Below are positions 26,196 through 39,580 of a DNA stretch of 64,000 nt, piece after piece. How positions within the stretch are numbered: position 1 is the first letter of the stretch; every line of letters begins with the position of its first letter. Source of the DNA: Hydractinia symbiolongicarpus (lineage: Eukaryota > Cnidaria > Hydrozoa > Anthoathecata > Hydractiniidae); contig NC_079876.1 in assembly GCF_029227915.1 (NCBI RefSeq), forward strand, positions 33,525,828-33,589,827, in the 5' to 3' direction. The translations under genes and the position numbers were made by a program. A model generated the notes under the pieces. The model made no database searches and was not told the DNA's origin. It was given only the letters and a program-made list of their open reading frames with translations.

Positions 26196-26209
26196 AACTA
26201 CTGGGTACT
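26196..26209 (+). repeat. 66-bp deletion scar inside a satellite A monomer
   Basis: AAAACTAC is followed directly by TGGGTACTTTCC. In the homologous copies at 12.66 and 15.09 kb, 66 bp separate these points. AC is present at both ends of the lost segment. This is the one step in the duplication that is not a whole number of monomers, so it points to end joining or replication slippage rather than in-register exchange. Confidence 0.8.
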
Positions 26210-27449
26210 TTCCTTGTATGCTTTTGACTATACGGGCCGAGTCCGGGATTTACGAGAAATCGCGGGTTTTCGTTTGCCGGCGATTAAACTTCTCTTATTC
26301 AGCGTCTCATCAAAAATGAAAACATTTTTAAAAACTACATGTCTCATGGGCTTTAGTGGTGAAATAATAATTTAAAAAATCGTTTGGGAAATGAGTTTAC
26401 TCCCTGGGTTCTTTCTTTGTATACTTTTGACTATTCGGGCCGAGTCCGGAATTTACGGGAAATCGCAGGTTTTCGTTTGCCGGGGATTAAACTGCTTTTA
26501 TTCAGCGTCTCATCAAAAATGAAAACATTTTTGAAAACTACAAGTCTCATGCGTTTTAGTGGTGAAAAGAAAATTTAAAAAATCGTTCGGAAAATGAGTT
26601 TACTCCCTGGGTACTTTCTTTGTATACATTCGACTATACGGGCTAAGCCCCGGATTTACGGGAAAACGCGGGATTTCGTTTGCCGCCGATTAAACCTCTT
26701 TCATTAAGCTTCTCATCAAAAATGAAAACATTTTTGAAAACTACAAGTCTCATGCGTTTTAGTGGTGAAATAATAATTTAAAAAATCGTTTGGGAAATGA
26801 GTTTACTCCCTGGGTTCTTTCTTTGTATACTTTTGACTATTCGGGCCGAGTCCGGGATTTACGGGAAATCGCAGGTTTTCGTTTGCCGGGGATTAAACTG
26901 CTTTTATTCAGCGTCTCATCAAAAATGAAAACATTTTTGAAAACTACAAGTCTCATGCGTTTTAGTGGTGAAAAAATAATTTAAAAAAATGTTCGGGAAA
27001 TAAGTTTACTCCCTGGGTAATTTCTTTGTATACTTTTGACTATACTGGCCGAGTCCGGGATTTGCGGGAAATGGCGGGTTTTCGTTTGCCGGCGATTAAA
27101 CTTCTTTTATTCAGCGTCTTATCAAAAATGAAAACATTTTTGAAAACTACAAGTCTCATGCGTTTTAGTGGTGAAAAGATAATTTAAAAAATCGTTTTGG
27201 AAATGAGTTTACTCACAGGGTACTTTCTTTGTATACATTCGACTATACGGGCCAAGCCCGGGATTTACGCGAAATCGCGGGTTTTCGTTTGCTGGCGATT
27301 AAACCACTTTCATTAAGCGTCTCATCAAAAATGAAAACATTTCTGAAAACTACAAGTCTCATGCATTTTTGTGGTGAAAAAATAATTTAAAAAATCGTTC
27401 GGGAAAAGAGTTTACTCACAGAGTAGTTTCTTTGTATACATTCGACTAT

Positions 27450-27855
27450 ACGGGCCAAGCCCGGGATTTACGGGAAATCGCGGGTTTTCGTTTGCCGGCG
27501 ATTATACTTCTTTCATTAACCGTCTCATCAAAAATGAAAACATTTTTGAAAACTACAAGTCTCATGCGTTTTAGTGGTGAAAAAAAAAATTAAAAAATCG
27601 TTCGGGAAATGAGTTTACTCCCTAGGTACTTTCTTTGTATACATTCGACTATACGGGCCAAGCCCGGGATTTACGGGAAATCGCGGGTTTTCGTTTGCCG
27701 GCGATTAAACTTCTTTCATTAACCGTCTCATCAAAAATGAAAACATTTTTGAAAACTACAAGTCTCATGCGTTTTAGTGGTGAAAAAAAAAAATAAAAAA
27801 TCGTTCGGGAAATGAGTTTACTCCCTAGGTACTTTCTTTGTATACATTCCACTAT
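27450..27855 (+). repeat. Single-monomer duplication in copy 2
   Basis: Two adjacent monomers share the variants ATTAACCGTCTCATC and CTCCCTAGGTACTTTC, where the homologous position in copy 1 (about 16410-16612) has one. This accounts for the change in offset from 11040 to 11243. Confidence 0.75.
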
Positions 27856-29739
27856 ACAGGCCAAGCCCGGGATTTACGGGAAATCGCGGGATTTCGTTTG
27901 CCGGCGATTAAACCTCTTTCATTAAGCGTCTCATCAAAAATGAAAACATTTTTGAAAACTACAAGTCTCATGCGTTTTAGTGGTGAAAAAATATTTTAAA
28001 AAATCGTTCGGGAAATGAGTTTACTCCCTGGGTACTTTCTTTGTATACTTTTAACTATACGGGCCGAGTCCGGGATTTACGGGAAGTCGCGGGTTTTCTT
28101 TTGCGGGCGTTTAAACTTCTTTTATTCAGCGTCTCATCAAAAATGAAAACATTTTTAAAAACTACAAGTCTCATGGGCATTAGTGGTGAAATAATAATTG
28201 AAAAAATCGTTCGGGAAATGAGTTTACACCCTGGGTACTTTCTTTGTATACTTTTAACTATACGGGCCGAGTCCGGGATTTACGGGAAGTCGCGGGTTTT
28301 CTTTTGCCGGCGTTTAAACTTCTTTTATTCAGCGTCTCATCAAAAATGAAAACATTTTTAAAAACTACAAGTCTCATGGGCATTAGTGGTGAAATAATAA
28401 TTTAAAATATCGTTCGGGAAATGAGTTTACATCCCGGGTACTTTCATTACTATACGGGCCGAGTCCGGGATTTACGGGAAGTCGCGGGTTTTCTTTTGCC
28501 GGCGTTTAAACTTCTTTTATTCAGCGTCTCATCAAAAATGAAAACATTTTTAAAAACTACAAGTCTCATGGGCATTAGTGGTGAAAAAATATTTTAAAAA
28601 ATCGTTCGGGAAATGAGTTTACTCCCTGAGTACTTTCTTTGTATACTTTTAACTATACGGGCCGAGTCCGGGATTTACGGGAAGTCGCGGGTTTTTCTTT
28701 TGCCGGCGTTTAAACTTCTTTTATTCAGCGTCTCATCAAAAATGAAAACATTTTTAAAAACTACAAGTCTCATGGGCATTAGTGGTGAAATAATAATTTA
28801 AAATATCGTTCGGGAAATGAGTTTACATCCCGGGTACTTTCATTACTATACGGGCCGAGTCCGGGATTTACGGGAAATCGCAGGTTTTCGTTTGCCGGCG
28901 ATTAAACTTCTTTTATTCAGCGTCTCATCAAAAATGAAAACATTTATGAAAACTACAAGTCTCATGCGTTTTTGTGGTGAAAAAATAGTTTAAAAAATCG
29001 TTCGGGAAATGAGTTTACTCACAGAGTAGTTTCTTTGTATACATTCGACTATACGGGCCAAGCCCGGGATTTACGGGAAATCGCGGGTTTTCGTTTGCCG
29101 GCGATTAAACTTCTTTCATTAACCGTCTCATCAAAAATGAAAACATTTTTGAAAACTACAAGTCTCATGCGTTTTAGTGCTGAAAAAAAAAATTAAAAAA
29201 TCGTTCGGGAAATGAGTTTACTCCCTAGGTACTTTCTTTGTATACATTCGACTATACGGGCCAAGCCCGGGATTTACGGGAAATCGCGGGATTTCGTTTG
29301 CCGGCGATTAAACCTCTTTCATTAAGCGTCTCATCAAAAATGAAAACATTTTTGAAAACTACAAGTCTCATGCGTTTTAGTGGTGAAAAAATAATTTAAA
29401 AAATCGTTCGGGAAATGAGTTTATTCCCTGGGTACTTTCTTTGTATACTTTGGACTATACGGGCCGAGTCCGGGATTTACGGGAAATCGCGGATTTTCGT
29501 TTGAGGGCGATTAAACTTCTTTTATTCAGCGTCTCATCAAAAATGAAAACATTTTTGAAAACTACAAGTCTCATGCGTTGTAGTGGTGAAAAAATAATTT
29601 AAAAAATTGTTCGGAAAATGAGTTTACTCCCTGGGTACTTTCTTTGTATACTTTTGACTATACGGGCCGAGTCCGGCGTTTACGGGAAATGGCGGGTTTT
29701 TGTTTGCCGGCGATTAAACTTCTTTTATTCAGCGTCTCA

Positions 29740-32700
29740 TCAAAAATGAAAACATTTTTAAAAACTATAAGTCTCATGGGATTTAGTGGTGAAATAATAA
29801 TTTAAAAAATCGTTCGGGAAATGAGTTTACATCCCGGGTACTTTCATTACTATACGGGCCGAGTCCAGGATTTACGGGAAATCGCAGATTTTCGTTTGCC
29901 GGCGATTAAACTTCTTTTATTCAGAGTCTCATCAAAAATGAAAACATTTTTAAAAACTACAAGTCTCATGCGTTTTAGTGGTGAAAAAATATTTTAAAAA
30001 ATCGTTCGGGAAATGAGTTTACTCCCTGGGTACTTTCTTTGTATACTTTTAACTATACGGGCCGAGTCCGGGATTTACGGAAAGTCGCGGGTTTTCTTTT
30101 GCCGGCGTTTAAACTTCTTTTATTCAGCGTCTCATCAAAAATGAAAACATTTTTAAAAACTACAAGTCTCATGGGCTTTAGTGGTAAAATAATAATTTAA
30201 AAAATCGTTCGGGAAATGAGTTTACACCCTGGGTACTTTCTTTGTATACTTTTGACTATACGAGCCGAGTCTGGGATTTACGGGAAATCGGAGGTTTTCG
30301 TTTGCCGGCGATTAAACTTCTTTTATTCAGCGTCTCATCAAAAATAAAAACAATTTTGAAAACTACATGTCTCATGCGTTTTAGTGGTGAAAAAATAATT
30401 TAAAAAATCGTTCGGGAAATGAGTTTACTCCCTGGGTACTTTCTTTGTATACTTTTGACTATGCGGGCCGAGTCCGGGGTTTACGGGAAATGGCGGGTTT
30501 TCGTTTGCCGGCGATTAAACTTCTTTTATTCAGCGTCTCATCAAAAATGAAAACATTTTTAAAAACTACAAGTCTCATGGGTTTTAGTGGTGAAATAATA
30601 ATTTAAAAAATCGTTCGGGAAATGAGTTTACATCCCGGGTACTTTCATTACTATACGGGCCGAGTCCGGGATTTACGGGAAATCGCAGGTTTTCGTTTGC
30701 CGGCGATTAAACTTCTTTTATTCAGCGTCTCATCAAAAATGAAAACATTTATGAAAACTACAAATCTCATGCGTATTAGTGGTGAAAAAATATTTAAAAA
30801 AATCGTTCGGGAAATGATTTTACTCCCTGGGTACTTTCTTTGTATACTTTTCACTATACGGGCCGAGTCCGGGATTTACGGGAAATCGCGGATTTTCGTT
30901 TGCCGGCGATTAAACTTCTTTTATTCAGCGTCCCATCGAATATGAAAATATTTTTGAAAACTACAAGTAGTGGTGAAAAAATAATTTAAAAAATTGTTCG
31001 GAACATGAGTTTACTCCCTGGGTACTTTCTTTGTATACTTTTGACTATACGGGCCGAGTCCGGCGTTTACGGGAAATGGCGGGTTTTTGTTTGCCGGCGA
31101 TTAAACTTCTTTTATTCAGCGTCTCATCAAAGATGAAAACATTTTTAAAAACTATAAGTCTCATGGGTTTTAGTGGTGAAATAATAATTTAAAAAATCGT
31201 TCGGGAAATGAGTTTACATTCCGGGTACTTTCATTACTATACGGGCCGAGTCCGGGGTTTACGGGAAATGGCGGGTTTTCGTTTGCCGGCGATTAAACTT
31301 CTTTTATTCAGCGTCTCATCAAAAATGAAAACATTTTTAAAAACTACAAGTCTCATGGGTTTTAGTGGTGAAATAATAATTTAAAATATCGTTCGGGAAA
31401 TGAGTTTACATCCCGGGTACTTTCATTACTATACGGGCCGAGTCCGGGATTTACGGGAAATCGCAGGTTTTCGTTTGCCGGCGATTACACTTCTTTTATT
31501 CAGCGTCTCATCAAAAATGAAAACATTTATGAAAACTACAAGTCTCATGCGTTTTAGTGGTGAAAAAATATTTAAAAAAATCGTTCGGGAAATGAGTTTA
31601 CTCCATGGGTACTTTCTTTGCATACTTTTGACTATACGGGCCGAGTCCGGGATTTACGGGAAATCGCGGATTTTCGTTTGCCGGCGATTAAACTTCTTTT
31701 ATTCAGCGTCCCATCAAATATGAAAATATTTTTGAAAACTACAAGTCTCATGCGTTGTAGTGGTGAAAAAATAATTTAAAAAATTGTTCGGAAAATGAGT
31801 TTACTCCCTGGGTACTTTCTTTGTATACTTTTGACTATACGGGCCGAGTCCGGCGTTTTCGGGAAATGGCGGGTTTTTGTTTGCCGGCGATTAAACTTCT
31901 TTTATTCAGCGTCTCATCAAAAAAGAAAACATTTTTAAAAACTATAAGTCTCATGGGTTTTAGTGGTGAAAAAATAATTTAAAAAATCGTTCGGGAAATG
32001 AGTTTACTCCCTGGGTACTTTCTTTGTATACTTTTGACTATGCGGGCCGAGTCCGGGGTTTACGGGAAATGGCGGGTTTTCCTTTGCCGGCGATTAAACT
32101 TCTTTTATTCAGCGTCTCATCAAAAATGAAAACATTTTTGAAAACTATAAGTCTCATGGGCTTTAGTGGTGAAATAATAATTTAAAAAATCGTTCGGGAA
32201 ATGAGTTTACATCCCGGGTACTTTCATTACTATACGGGCCGAGTCCGGGATTTACGGGAAATCGCAGATTTTCGTTTGCCGGCGATTAAACTTCTTTTAT
32301 TCAGAGTCTCATCAAAAATGAAAACATTTTTAAAAACTACAAGTCTCATGCGTTTTAGTGGTGAAAAAATATTTTAAAAAATCGTTCGGGAAATGAGTTT
32401 ACTCCCTGGGTACTTTCTTTGTATACTTTTAACTATACGGGCCGAGTCCGGGATTTACGGGAAGTCGCGGGTTTTCTTTTGCCGGCGTTTAAACTTCTTT
32501 TATTCAGCGTCTCATCAAAAATGAAAACATTTTTAAAAACTACAAGTCTCATGGGCTTTAGTGGTAAAATAATAATTTAAAAAATCGTTCGGGAAATGAA
32601 TTTACACCCTGGGTACTTTCTTTGTATACTTTTGACTATACGAGCCGAGTCCGGGATTTACGGGAAATCAGAGGTTTTCGTTTGCCGGCGATTAAACTTC

Positions 32701-33610
32701 TTTTATTCAGCGTCTCATCAAAAATGAATACAATTTTGAAAACTACAAGTCTCATGCGTTTTAGTGGTGAAAAAATAATTTAAAAAATCGTTCGGGAAAT
32801 GAGTTTACTCCCTGGGTACTTTCTTTGTATACTTTTGACTATGCGGGCCGAGTCCGGGGTTTACGGGAAATGGCGGGTTTTCGTTTGCCGGCGATTAAAC
32901 TTCTTTTATTCAGCATCTCATCAAAAATGAAAACATTTTTAAAAACTACAAGTCTCATGGGTTTTAGTGGTGAAATAATAATTTAAAAAATCGTTCGGGA
33001 AATGAGTTTACATCCCGGGTACTTTCATTACTATACGGGCCGAGTCCGGGATTTACGGAAAATCGCAGGTTTTCGTTTGCCGGCGATTAAACTTCTTTTA
33101 TTCAGCGTCTCATCAAAAATGAAAACATTTATGAAAACTACAAATCTCATGCGTTTTAGTGGTGAAAAAATATTTAAAAAAATCGTTCGGGAAATGAGTT
33201 TACTCCATGGGTACTTTCTTTGTATACTTTTCACTATACGGGCCGAGTCCGGGATTTACGGGAAATCGCGGATTTTCGTTTGCCGGCGATTAAACTTCTT
33301 TTATTCAGCGTCCCATCAAATATGAAAATATTTTTGAAAACTACAAGTAGTGGTGAAAAAATAATTTAAAAAATTGTTCGGAACATGAGTTTACTCCCTG
33401 GGTACTTTCTTTGTATACTTTTGACTATACGGGCCGAGTACGGCGTTTACGGGAAATGGCGGGTTTTTGTTTGCCGGCGATTAAACTTCTTTTATTCAGC
33501 GTCTCATCAAAAATGAAAACATTTTTAAAAATTATAAGTCTCATGGGTTTTAGTGGTGAAATAATAATTTAAAAAATCGTTCGGGAAATGAGTTTACATC
33601 CCGGGTACTT
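29740..33610 (+). repeat. 2380-bp-offset duplication in the heterogeneous right part of satellite A
   Basis: About 29740-31230 recurs as about 32120-33610 (offset 2380: 30622/33002, 30651/33031). Both copies carry a 12-bp deletion that changes AAGTCTCATGCGTTGTAGTGG to AAGTAGTGG (near 30965 and 33345). Part of the second copy, about 32200-33350, appears a third time 1387 bp further on (33002/34389). Confidence 0.8.
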
Positions 33611-36600
33611 TCATTACTATACGGGCCGAGTCCGGGATTTACGGGAAATCGCGGATTTTCGTTTGCCGGCGATTAAACTTCTTTTATTCAGAGTCTCACC
33701 AAAAATGAAAACATTTTTGAAAACTACAAGTCTCATGCGTTTTAGTGGTGAAAAAATATTTTAAAAAATCGTTCGGGAAATGAGTTTACTCCCTGGGTAC
33801 TTTCTTTGTATACTTTTAACTATACGGGCCGAGTCCGGGATTTACGGGAAGTCGCGGGTTTTCTTTTGCCGGCGTTTAAACTTCTTTTATTCAGCGTCTC
33901 ATCATAAATGAAAACATTTTTAAAAACTACAAGTCTCATGGGCTTTAGTGGTGAAATAATAATTTAAAAAATCGTTCGGGAAATGAGTTTACACCCTGGG
34001 TACTTTCTTTGTATACTTTTGACTATACGGGCCGAGTCCGGGATTTACGGGGAATCGCAGGTTTTCGTTTGCCGGCGATTAAACTTCTTTTATTCAGCGT
34101 CTCATCAAAAATGAAAACAATATTGAAAACTACAAGTCTCATGCGTTTTAGTGGTGAAAAAATAATTTAAAAAATCGTTCGGGAAATGAGTTTACTCCCT
34201 GGGTACTTTCTTTGTATACTTTTGACTATGCGGGCCGAGTCCGGGGTTTACGGGAAATGGCGGGTTTTCGTTTGCTGGCGATTAAACTTCTTTTATTCAG
34301 CGTCTCATCAAAAATGAAAATATTTTTAAAAACTACAAGTCTCATGGGTTTTAGTGGTGGAATAATAATTTAAAAAATCGTTCGGGAAATGAGTTTACAT
34401 CCCGGGTACTTTCATTACTATACGGGCCGAGTCCGGGATTTACGGGAAATCGCAGGTTTTCGTTTGCCGGCGATTAAACTTCTTTTATTCAGCGTCTCAT
34501 CAAAAATGAAAACATTTATAAAAACTACAAGTCTCATGCGTTTTAGTGGTGAAAAGATATTTAAAAAAATCGTTCGGGAAATGAGTTTACTCCATGGGTA
34601 CTTTCTTTGTATACTTTTGACTATACGGGCCGAGTCCGGGATTTACGGGAAATCGCGGATTTTCGTTTGCCGGCGATTAAACTTCTTTTATTCAGCGTCC
34701 CATCAAATATGAAAATATTTTTGAAAACTACAAGTCTCATGGGATTTAATGGTGAAATAATAATTTAAAAAATCGTTCGGGAAATGAGTTTACACCCTGG
34801 GTACTTTCTTTGTATAATTTTGACTATACGGGCCAAGCCCGGGATTTACGGGAAATCGCGGGTTTTCGTTTGCTGGCGATTAAACCACTTTCATTAAGCG
34901 TCTCATCAAAAATGAAAACATTTCTGAAAACTACAAGTCTCATGCGTTTTAGTGGTGAAAAAATGATTTAAAAAATCGTTCGGGAAATGAGTTTACTCAC
35001 AGGGTACTTTCTTTGTATACATTCGACTATACGGGCCAAGCCCGGGATTTACGGGAAATCGCGGGTTTTCGTTTGCCGGCGATTAAACTTATTTCATTAA
35101 CCGTCTCATCAAAAATGAAAACATTTTTGAAAACTACAAGTCTCATGCGTTTTAGTGGTGAAAAAATATTTTAAAAAATCGTTCGGGAAATGAGTTTACT
35201 CCCTGGGTACTTTCTTTGTATACTTTTAACTACACGGGCCGAGTCCGGGATTTACGGGAAGTCGCGGGTTTTCTTTTGCCGGCGTTTAAACTTCTTTTAT
35301 TCAGCGTCTCATCAAAAATGAAAACATTTTTAAAAACTACAAGTCTCATGGGCTTTAGTGGTGAAATAATAATTTAAAAAATCGTTCGGGAAATGAGTTT
35401 ACACCCTGGGTACTTTCTTTGTATACTTTTGACTATACGGGCTGAGTCCGGGATTTACGGGAAATCGCAAGTTTTCGTTTGCCGACGATTAAACTTCTTT
35501 TATTCAGCGTCTCATCAAAAATGAAAACAATTTTGAAAACTACAAGTCTCATGCGTTTTAGTGGCGAAAAAATAATTTAAAAAATCGTTCGGGAAATGAG
35601 TTTACTCCCTGGGTACTTTCTTTGTATACTTTTGACTATGCGGGCCGAGTCCGGGGTTTACGGGAAATGGCGGGTTTTCGTTTGCCGGCGATTAAAATTC
35701 TTTTATTCAGCGTCTCATCAAAAATGAAAACATTTTTAAAAACTACAAGTTTCATGGGTTTTAGTGGTGAAATAATAATTTAAAAAATCGTTCGGGAAAT
35801 GAGTTTACCTCCCGGGTACTTTCATTACTATACGGGCCGAGCCCGGGATTTACGGGAAATTGCGGGTTTTCGTTTGCTGGCGATTAAACTTCTTTCATTA
35901 ACCGTCTCATCAAAAATGAAAACATTTTTGAAAACTACAAGTCTCATGCGTTTTAGTGGTGAAAAAAAAAATTAAAAAATCGTTCGGGAAATGAGTTTAC
36001 TCCCTAGGTACTTTCTTTGTATACATTCGACTATACGGGCCAAGCCCGGGATTTACGGGAAATCGCGGGATTTCGTTTGCCGGTGATTAAACCTCTTTCA
36101 TTAAGCGTCTAATCAAAAATGAAAACAGTTTTGAAAACTACAAGTCTCATGCGTTTTATTGGTGAAAAAATAATTTAAAAAATCGTTCGGGAAATGAGTT
36201 TACTCCCTGAAAACTTTCTTTGTATACTTTTGACTATGCGGGTCGAGTCCGGGGTTTACGGGAAATGGCGGGTTTTCGTTTGCCGGCGATTAAAATTCTT
36301 TTATTCAGCGTCTCATCAAAAATGAAAACATTTTTAAAAACTACAAGTCTCATGGCTTTTAGTGGTGAAATAATAATTTAAAAAATCGTTCGGGAAATGA
36401 GTTTACCTCCCGGGTACTTTCATTACTATACAGGCCGAGTCCGGGATTTACGGGAAATCGCAGGTTTTCGTTTGCCGGCGATTAAACTTCTTTTATTCAG
36501 CGTCTCATCAAAAATGAAAACATTTATGAAAACTACAAGTCTTATGCGTTTTAGTGGTGAAAAAATATTTAAAAAAATCGTTCGGGAAATGAGTTTACTC

Positions 36601-39579
36601 CATGGGTACTTTCTTTGTATACTTTTGACTATACGGGCCGAGTCCGGGATTTACGGGAAATCGCGGATTTTCGTTTGCCGGCGATTAAACTTCTTTTATT
36701 CAGCGTCCCATCAAATATGAAAATATTTTTGAAAACTAAATGTCTCATGCGTTTAGTGGTAAAAAAATAATATAAAAAATCGTTCGGGAAATGAGTTTAC
36801 TCCCTGGGTACTTTATTTGTATACTTTTGACTATACGGGTCGAGTCCGGGGTTTACGGGAAATGGCGGGTTTTCGTTTGCCGGCGATTAAACTTTTTTTA
36901 TTCAGCGTCTCATCAAAAATGAAAACATTTTTAAAAACTACAAGTCTCATGCGTTTTAGTGGTGAAAAAATAATTTAAAAAATCGTGTTGGAAATGATTT
37001 TACTCACAGGGTACTTTCTTTGTATACATTCGACTATACGGGCCAAGCCCGGGATTTACGGGAAATCGCGGGTTTTCGTTTGCTGGCGATTAAACCACTT
37101 TCATTAAGCGTCTCATCAAAAATGAAAACATTTATGAAAACTACAAGTCTCATGCGTTTTAGTGGTGAAAAAATATTTTAAAAAATCGTTCGGGAAATGA
37201 GTTTACTCACAGGGTACTTTCTTTGTATACATTCGACTATACGGGCCAAGCCCGGGATTTACGGGAAATCGCGGGTTTTCGTTTGCTGGCGATTAAACTT
37301 CTTTCATTAACCGTCTCATCAAAAATGAAAATATTTTTGAAAACTACAAGTCTCATGCGTTTTAGTGGTGAAAAAAAAAATTAAAAAATCGTTCGGGAAA
37401 TGAGTTTACTCCCTAGGTACTTTCTTTGTATACATTCGACTATACGGGCCAAGCCCGGGATTTACGGGAAATCGCGGAATTTCGTTTGCCGGCGATTAAA
37501 CCTCTTTCATTAAGCGTCTAATCAAAAATGAAAACAGTTTTGAAAACTACAAGTCTCATGCGTTTTAGTGGTGAAAAAATAATTTAAAAAATCGTTCGGG
37601 AAATGAATTTATTCCCTGGGTACTTTCTTTGTATACTTTGGACTATACGGGCCGAGTCCGGGATTTACGGGAAATCGCGGATTTTCGTTTGAGGGCAATT
37701 AAACTTCTTTTATTCAGCGTCTCATCAAAAATGAAAACATTTTTGAAAACTACAAGTCTCATGCGTTGTAGTGGTGAAAAAATAATTTAAAAAATCGTTT
37801 GGAAAAAGAGTTTACTCCCTGGGTACTTTCTTTGTATACTTTTGACTATACGGGCCGAGTCCGGCGTTTACGGGAAATGGCGGGTTTTTGTTTGCCGGCG
37901 ATTAAACTTCTTTTATTCAGCGTCTCATCAAAAATGAAAACATTTTTAAAAACTATAAGTCTCATGGGTTTTAGTGGTGAAATAATAATTTAAAAAATCG
38001 TTCGGGAAATGAGTTTACATCCCGGTTACTTTCATTACTATACGGGCCGAGTCCGGGATTTACGGGAAATCGCAGGTTTTCGTTTGCCGGAGATTAAACT
38101 TCTTTTATTCAGCGTCTCATCAAAAATGAAAACATTTTTGAAAACTACAAGTCTCATGCGTTTTAGTGGTGAAAAAATATTTTAAAAAATCGTTCGGGAA
38201 ATGAGTTTACTCCCTGGGTACTTTCTTTGTATACTTTTGACTATACGGGCCGAGTCAAGGATTTACGGGAAGTCGCGGGTTTTCTTTTGCCGGCATTTAA
38301 ACTTCTTTTATTCAGCGTCTCATCATAAATGAAAACATTTTTAAAAACTACAAGTCTCATTGGCTTTAGTGGTGAAATAATAATTTAAAAAATCGTTCGG
38401 GAAATGAGTTTACACCCTGGGTACTTTCTTTGTATACTTTTGACTATACGGGCCGAGTCCGGGATTTACGGGAAATCGCAGGTTTTCGTTTGCCGGCGAT
38501 TAAACTTCTTTTATTCAGCATCTCATCAAAAATGAAAACAATTTTGAAAACTACAAGTCTCATGCGTTTTAGTGGTGAAAAAATAATTTAAAAAATCGTT
38601 CGGGAAATGAGTTTACTCCCTGGGTACTTTCTTTGTATACTTTTGACTATGCGGGCCGAGTCCGGGGTTTACGGGAAATGGCGGGTTTTCGTTTGCCGGC
38701 GATTAAACCTCTTTTATTCAGCGTCTCATCAAAAATGAAAACATTTTTAAAAACTACAAGTCTCTTGGGTTTTAGTGGTGAAATAATAATTTAAAAAATC
38801 GTTCGGGAAATGAGTTTACATCCCGGGTACTTTCATTACTATACGGGCCGAGTCCGGGATTTACGGGAAATCGCAGGTTTTCGTTTGCCGGCGATTAAAC
38901 TTCTTTTATTCAGCGTCTCATCAAAAATGAAAACATTTTTGAAAACTACAAGTCTCATGCGTTTTAGTGGTGAAAAAATATTTTAAAAAATCATTCGGGA
39001 AATGAGTTTACTCCCTGGGTACTTCCTTTGTATACTTTTGACTATACGGGCCGAGTCCGGGATTTACGGGAAGTCGCGGGTTTTCTTTTGCCGGCGTTTA
39101 AACTTCTTTTATTCAGCGTCTCGTCAAAAATGAAAACATTTTTAAAAACTACAAGTCTCATGGGCTTTAGTGGTGAAATAATAATTTAAAAAATCGTTCA
39201 TGAAATGAGTTTACACCCTGGGTACTTTCTTTGTATACTTTTGACTATACGGGCCGAGTCCGGGATTTACGGGAAATCGCGGATTTTCGTTTGAGGGCGA
39301 TTAAACTTCTTTTATTCAGCGTCTCATCAAAAATGAAAACATTTTTGAAAACTACAAGTCTCGTGCGTTGTAGTGGTGAAAAAATAATTTAAAAAATCGT
39401 TCGGAAAAAGAGTTTACTCCCTTGGTACTTTCTTTGTATACTTTTGACTATACGGGCCGAGTCCGGCGTTTACGGGAAATGGCGGGTTTTTGTTTGCCGG
39501 CGATTAAACTTCTTTTATTCAGCGTCTCATCAAAAATGAAAACATTTTTAAAAACCATAAGTCTCATGGGTTTTAGTGG
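30206..39579 (+). repeat. Satellite A, heterogeneous forward block next to satellite B
   Basis: All monomers are forward. Full-length and short-class monomers alternate irregularly, and CATTCGAC-type monomers occur only in small groups (about 34.83-35.10, 35.83-36.15, 36.98-37.60 kb). Duplications are shorter and more diverged than in 3-30 kb. No gene or mobile element was seen. Confidence 0.9.
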
Positions 39580-39580
39580 C
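39574..39580. repeat. Satellite A to satellite B junction
   Basis: Satellite A runs to TTTTAGTGG and satellite B starts with CAGTTTTAAAAACTACATTT. TAGTG (39574-39578) fits both families, since A normally reads TAGTGGTGAAA and B reads TAGTGACAG in some copies (for example near 43273). There is no insertion or transition zone. Confidence 0.92.

Larger units (their letters stand above)
18991..30206. repeat. Large segmental duplication, copy 2 (contracted)
   Basis: Begins with TTCTTTCTTTGTATACATTCG, equivalent to 2816, and ends at GGTAAAATAATAATTT, equivalent to 18963. It is about 4.93 kb shorter than copy 1. The offset drops by 3853 between about 21545 and 21676, by 1014 near 25575, by 203 near 25775 and by 66 near 26200, then rises by 203 near 27650. 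All but the 66-bp step are whole numbers of monomers, as unequal exchange would give. Confidence 0.85.
1..39579. repeat. Satellite A array, about 203-bp monomer
   Basis: The whole stretch is head-to-tail copies of one AT-rich monomer. Equivalent positions recur every 203 bp (for example 1029 and 1232) or at whole multiples (12914 and 13320 differ by 406). A forward monomer contains, in order, a G-rich box (GGGATTTACGGGAAATCGCG), a CGTTTGCCGGCGATTAAAC box, GCGTCTCATC, a CAAAAATG/CATTTTTG dyad, ACTACAAGTCTCATG, TTTTAGTGGTGAAA, an A/T tail, and GAGTTTACTCCCTGGGTAC followed by TTTGTATAC. No unique DNA or mobile element interrupts it. Short open frames occur on both strands but shift frame at each monomer, so none is called as a gene. 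I do not recognise the family. A role in heterochromatin or a centromere is inference from organisation alone. Confidence 0.97.

Noticed and set aside
30622-36720. Repeated 107-codon frames starting MSLHPGYF or MSLPPGYF
   Set aside because: They are two adjacent satellite A monomers read through because the short class restores a frame. The peptide is simply translated repeat.
1-39579. CRISPR array
   Set aside because: The repeat is about 203 bp with no unique spacers; adjacent copies are similar over their full length.
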